NCBI GenBank assembly: GCA_041391925.1
Contig: JAWKNA010000004.1
Location: 186,001-250,000, forward strand
Source: JBPOFM01 sp041391925
Lineage (GTDB): Bacteria > Bacteroidota > Bacteroidia > Flavobacteriales > Flavobacteriaceae
Length of the DNA: 64,000 nucleotides
Direction: 5' to 3'
A model generated the notes under the pieces. It saw only the letters and a list, made by a program, of their open reading frames with translations. It was not told the DNA's origin and did not search any database. A program made the translations under genes and the position numbers. The stretch's first letter is position 1. Each line of letters starts with the position of its first letter. This document shows positions 63,225 to 64,000 of the stretch, in pieces.

Positions 63225-64000
63225 AATCTATTTTTTATTTGTTTTCGTCTGTTTTCTCTCATTTTCTGTAATGGCACAAAACACCAACGAAAAGCAACCA
63301 CTTGCGGAAATTCTAACTCAGTTGCAGGCACGTTACGATTACAACTTTAATTATGCTGAAGAAACCATTACAGGCATCTCCTTGGTTCCTCCCAACGCCG
63401 ATTTGACTTTCACAGAGGTTTTAGAGTATTTACGAACTCAAACGGGACTTCAGTTTACGGTATTGAATGATCAGTTTGTTTCCATAAAAATAAAGGAAGG
63501 TTGGACCGTTTGCGGGTATTTAAAATCAAAAGATACGCAACTGGGCCTTATGGCGGCCACCGTTCAATCTGAGAAAAACGCGACGGTAACGGATGAAAAT
63601 GGCTTTTTTCAGTTGACCGTCCAAAATCCAAACCAGACCATCAGTATTCGATATTTGGGATACAGGACGATTTCAAAATCGTTTAATGACTTCAAACAGA
63701 ATACGTGTGGGGATATCTTTATGGAATCGCAATTACAATCCCTTTCAGAAATTGTCATATCTGATTATATCGTCAGTGGTATCAATAAATTGAACAATGG
63801 GGCTTACGAAATTGATTTTTCAGATTTTGATATTTTGCCAGGGTTGATTGAAGCAGATGTGTTGCAATCGGTACAGGCTTTTCCGGGCATTCAAAGTGAA
63901 AACGAAACAGTCTCCAATATCAATATTAGAGGTGGCACTCATGACCAAAATTTGATTCTTTGGGACGATATCAAAATGTATCAATCGGGTCATTTTTTTG
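63208..64000 (+). CDS. TonB-dependent receptor with STN signalling domain (cut by window end)
   Basis: About 264 residues are visible. A signal peptide (about 1-24) is followed by an STN (secretin/TonB N-terminal) domain (about 27-95, YDYNFNYAEETITGISL), a carboxypeptidase-like regulatory domain (about 98-180, VTDENGFFQL) and the start of the plug (about 195 on, VQAFPGIQSENETVSNINIRGG). The STN domain is the part that talks to FecR, so this is the sensor and transporter of the fecI-fecR unit. The ligand is not known. The barrel lies beyond the window. Confidence 0.92.
   Translation, partial: MAIKNRIYFLFVFVCFLSFSVMAQNTNEKQPLAEILTQLQARYDYNFNYAEETITGISLVPPNADLTFTEVLEYLRTQTGLQFTVLNDQFVSIKIKEGWTVCGYLKSKDTQLGLMAATVQSEKNATVTDENGFFQLTVQNPNQTISIRYLGYRTISKSFNDFKQNTCGDIFMESQLQSLSEIVISDYIVSGINKLNNGAYEIDFSDFDILPGLIEADVLQSVQAFPGIQSENETVSNINIRGGTHDQNLILWDDIKMYQSGHFF

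Overview
The window is a stretch of a Flavobacteriaceae (Bacteroidota) chromosome. This rests on several things: the gliding/type IX secretion genes gldK-gldL-gldM-gldN; T9SS type A sorting domains on two secreted proteins; the flavobacterial exosortase XrtF with its partner protein; FecI/FecR/STN-receptor signalling; AT-rich sequence with A-rich rather than Shine-Dalgarno leaders; and promoters of the TTG-N17-20-TAnnTTTG type. It looks like ordinary chromosome. I saw no phage genes, transposase, integrase or CRISPR array. There is no gene-free stretch longer than 300 bases.

Layout. 1-2821 (minus): a tight operon of a small Cys-containing membrane protein, a family 2 glycosyltransferase, an ECF sigma factor and an Nramp-like transporter cut by the window edge. 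3013-3699: aquaporin. 3790-5123 (minus): ECF sigma factor and RskA-type anti-sigma factor. 5354-7558 (minus): aminotransferase and murB. 7681-9483: a retropepsin-like/PDZ protein facing a DUF1573 protein. 9727-13151: valS facing a methyltransferase. 13163-18786 (minus): the cell-shape operon mreB-mreC-mreD-mrdA-rodA, preceded by purH (18915-20447). 20593-22315: ABC permease facing a GAF-domain methionine sulfoxide reductase-like gene. 22406-23387: xrtF and partner. 23437-28518: a five-gene island rich in Cys metal motifs (HYC_CC_PP protein, permease, HMA-MauE fusion, TonB-dependent receptor, secreted HMA protein). 28551-31859 (minus): a large secreted protein with a receptor-plug domain, and a DUF6090 protein. 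31958-39946 (minus): miaB, lipoprotein, sigma-54 activator, lptE, TPR protein, secG, groS, an inserted four-helix-bundle gene, groL. 40099-46087: membrane protein, LVIVD lipoprotein, topA, and an arginase-fold protein with broken metal ligands. 46262-52099: gldKLMN and a FAD oxidoreductase. 52101-55707: DUF983, ABC-F ATPase, CPXCG peptide, leucine-rich-repeat protein. 55815-56267: initiator tRNA-Met, a GIY-YIG nuclease gene and a second copy of the tRNA 3' part plus terminator. 56303-61645 (minus): YceI, c-type cytochrome, DUF5777 barrel, secreted cupredoxin and other exported proteins. 61750-64000: fecI, fecR and an STN-type TonB-dependent receptor cut by the window edge.

The two most unusual structures are small. 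First, a GIY-YIG nuclease gene sits directly behind the initiator tRNA and is bracketed by a 60-bp direct repeat (59/60 identical) that carries the tRNA 3' end and its terminator, with a 14-bp GC-rich palindrome at the distal copy; it looks like a 346-bp tRNA-targeting element. Second, a 23S-intervening-sequence-type four-helix-bundle gene lies between groS and groL and is bracketed by imperfect inverted repeats that could fold its transcript out of the groESL messenger, much as such elements are excised from 23S rRNA.

All calls come from reading the sequence and from recalled family features. No database search was run.
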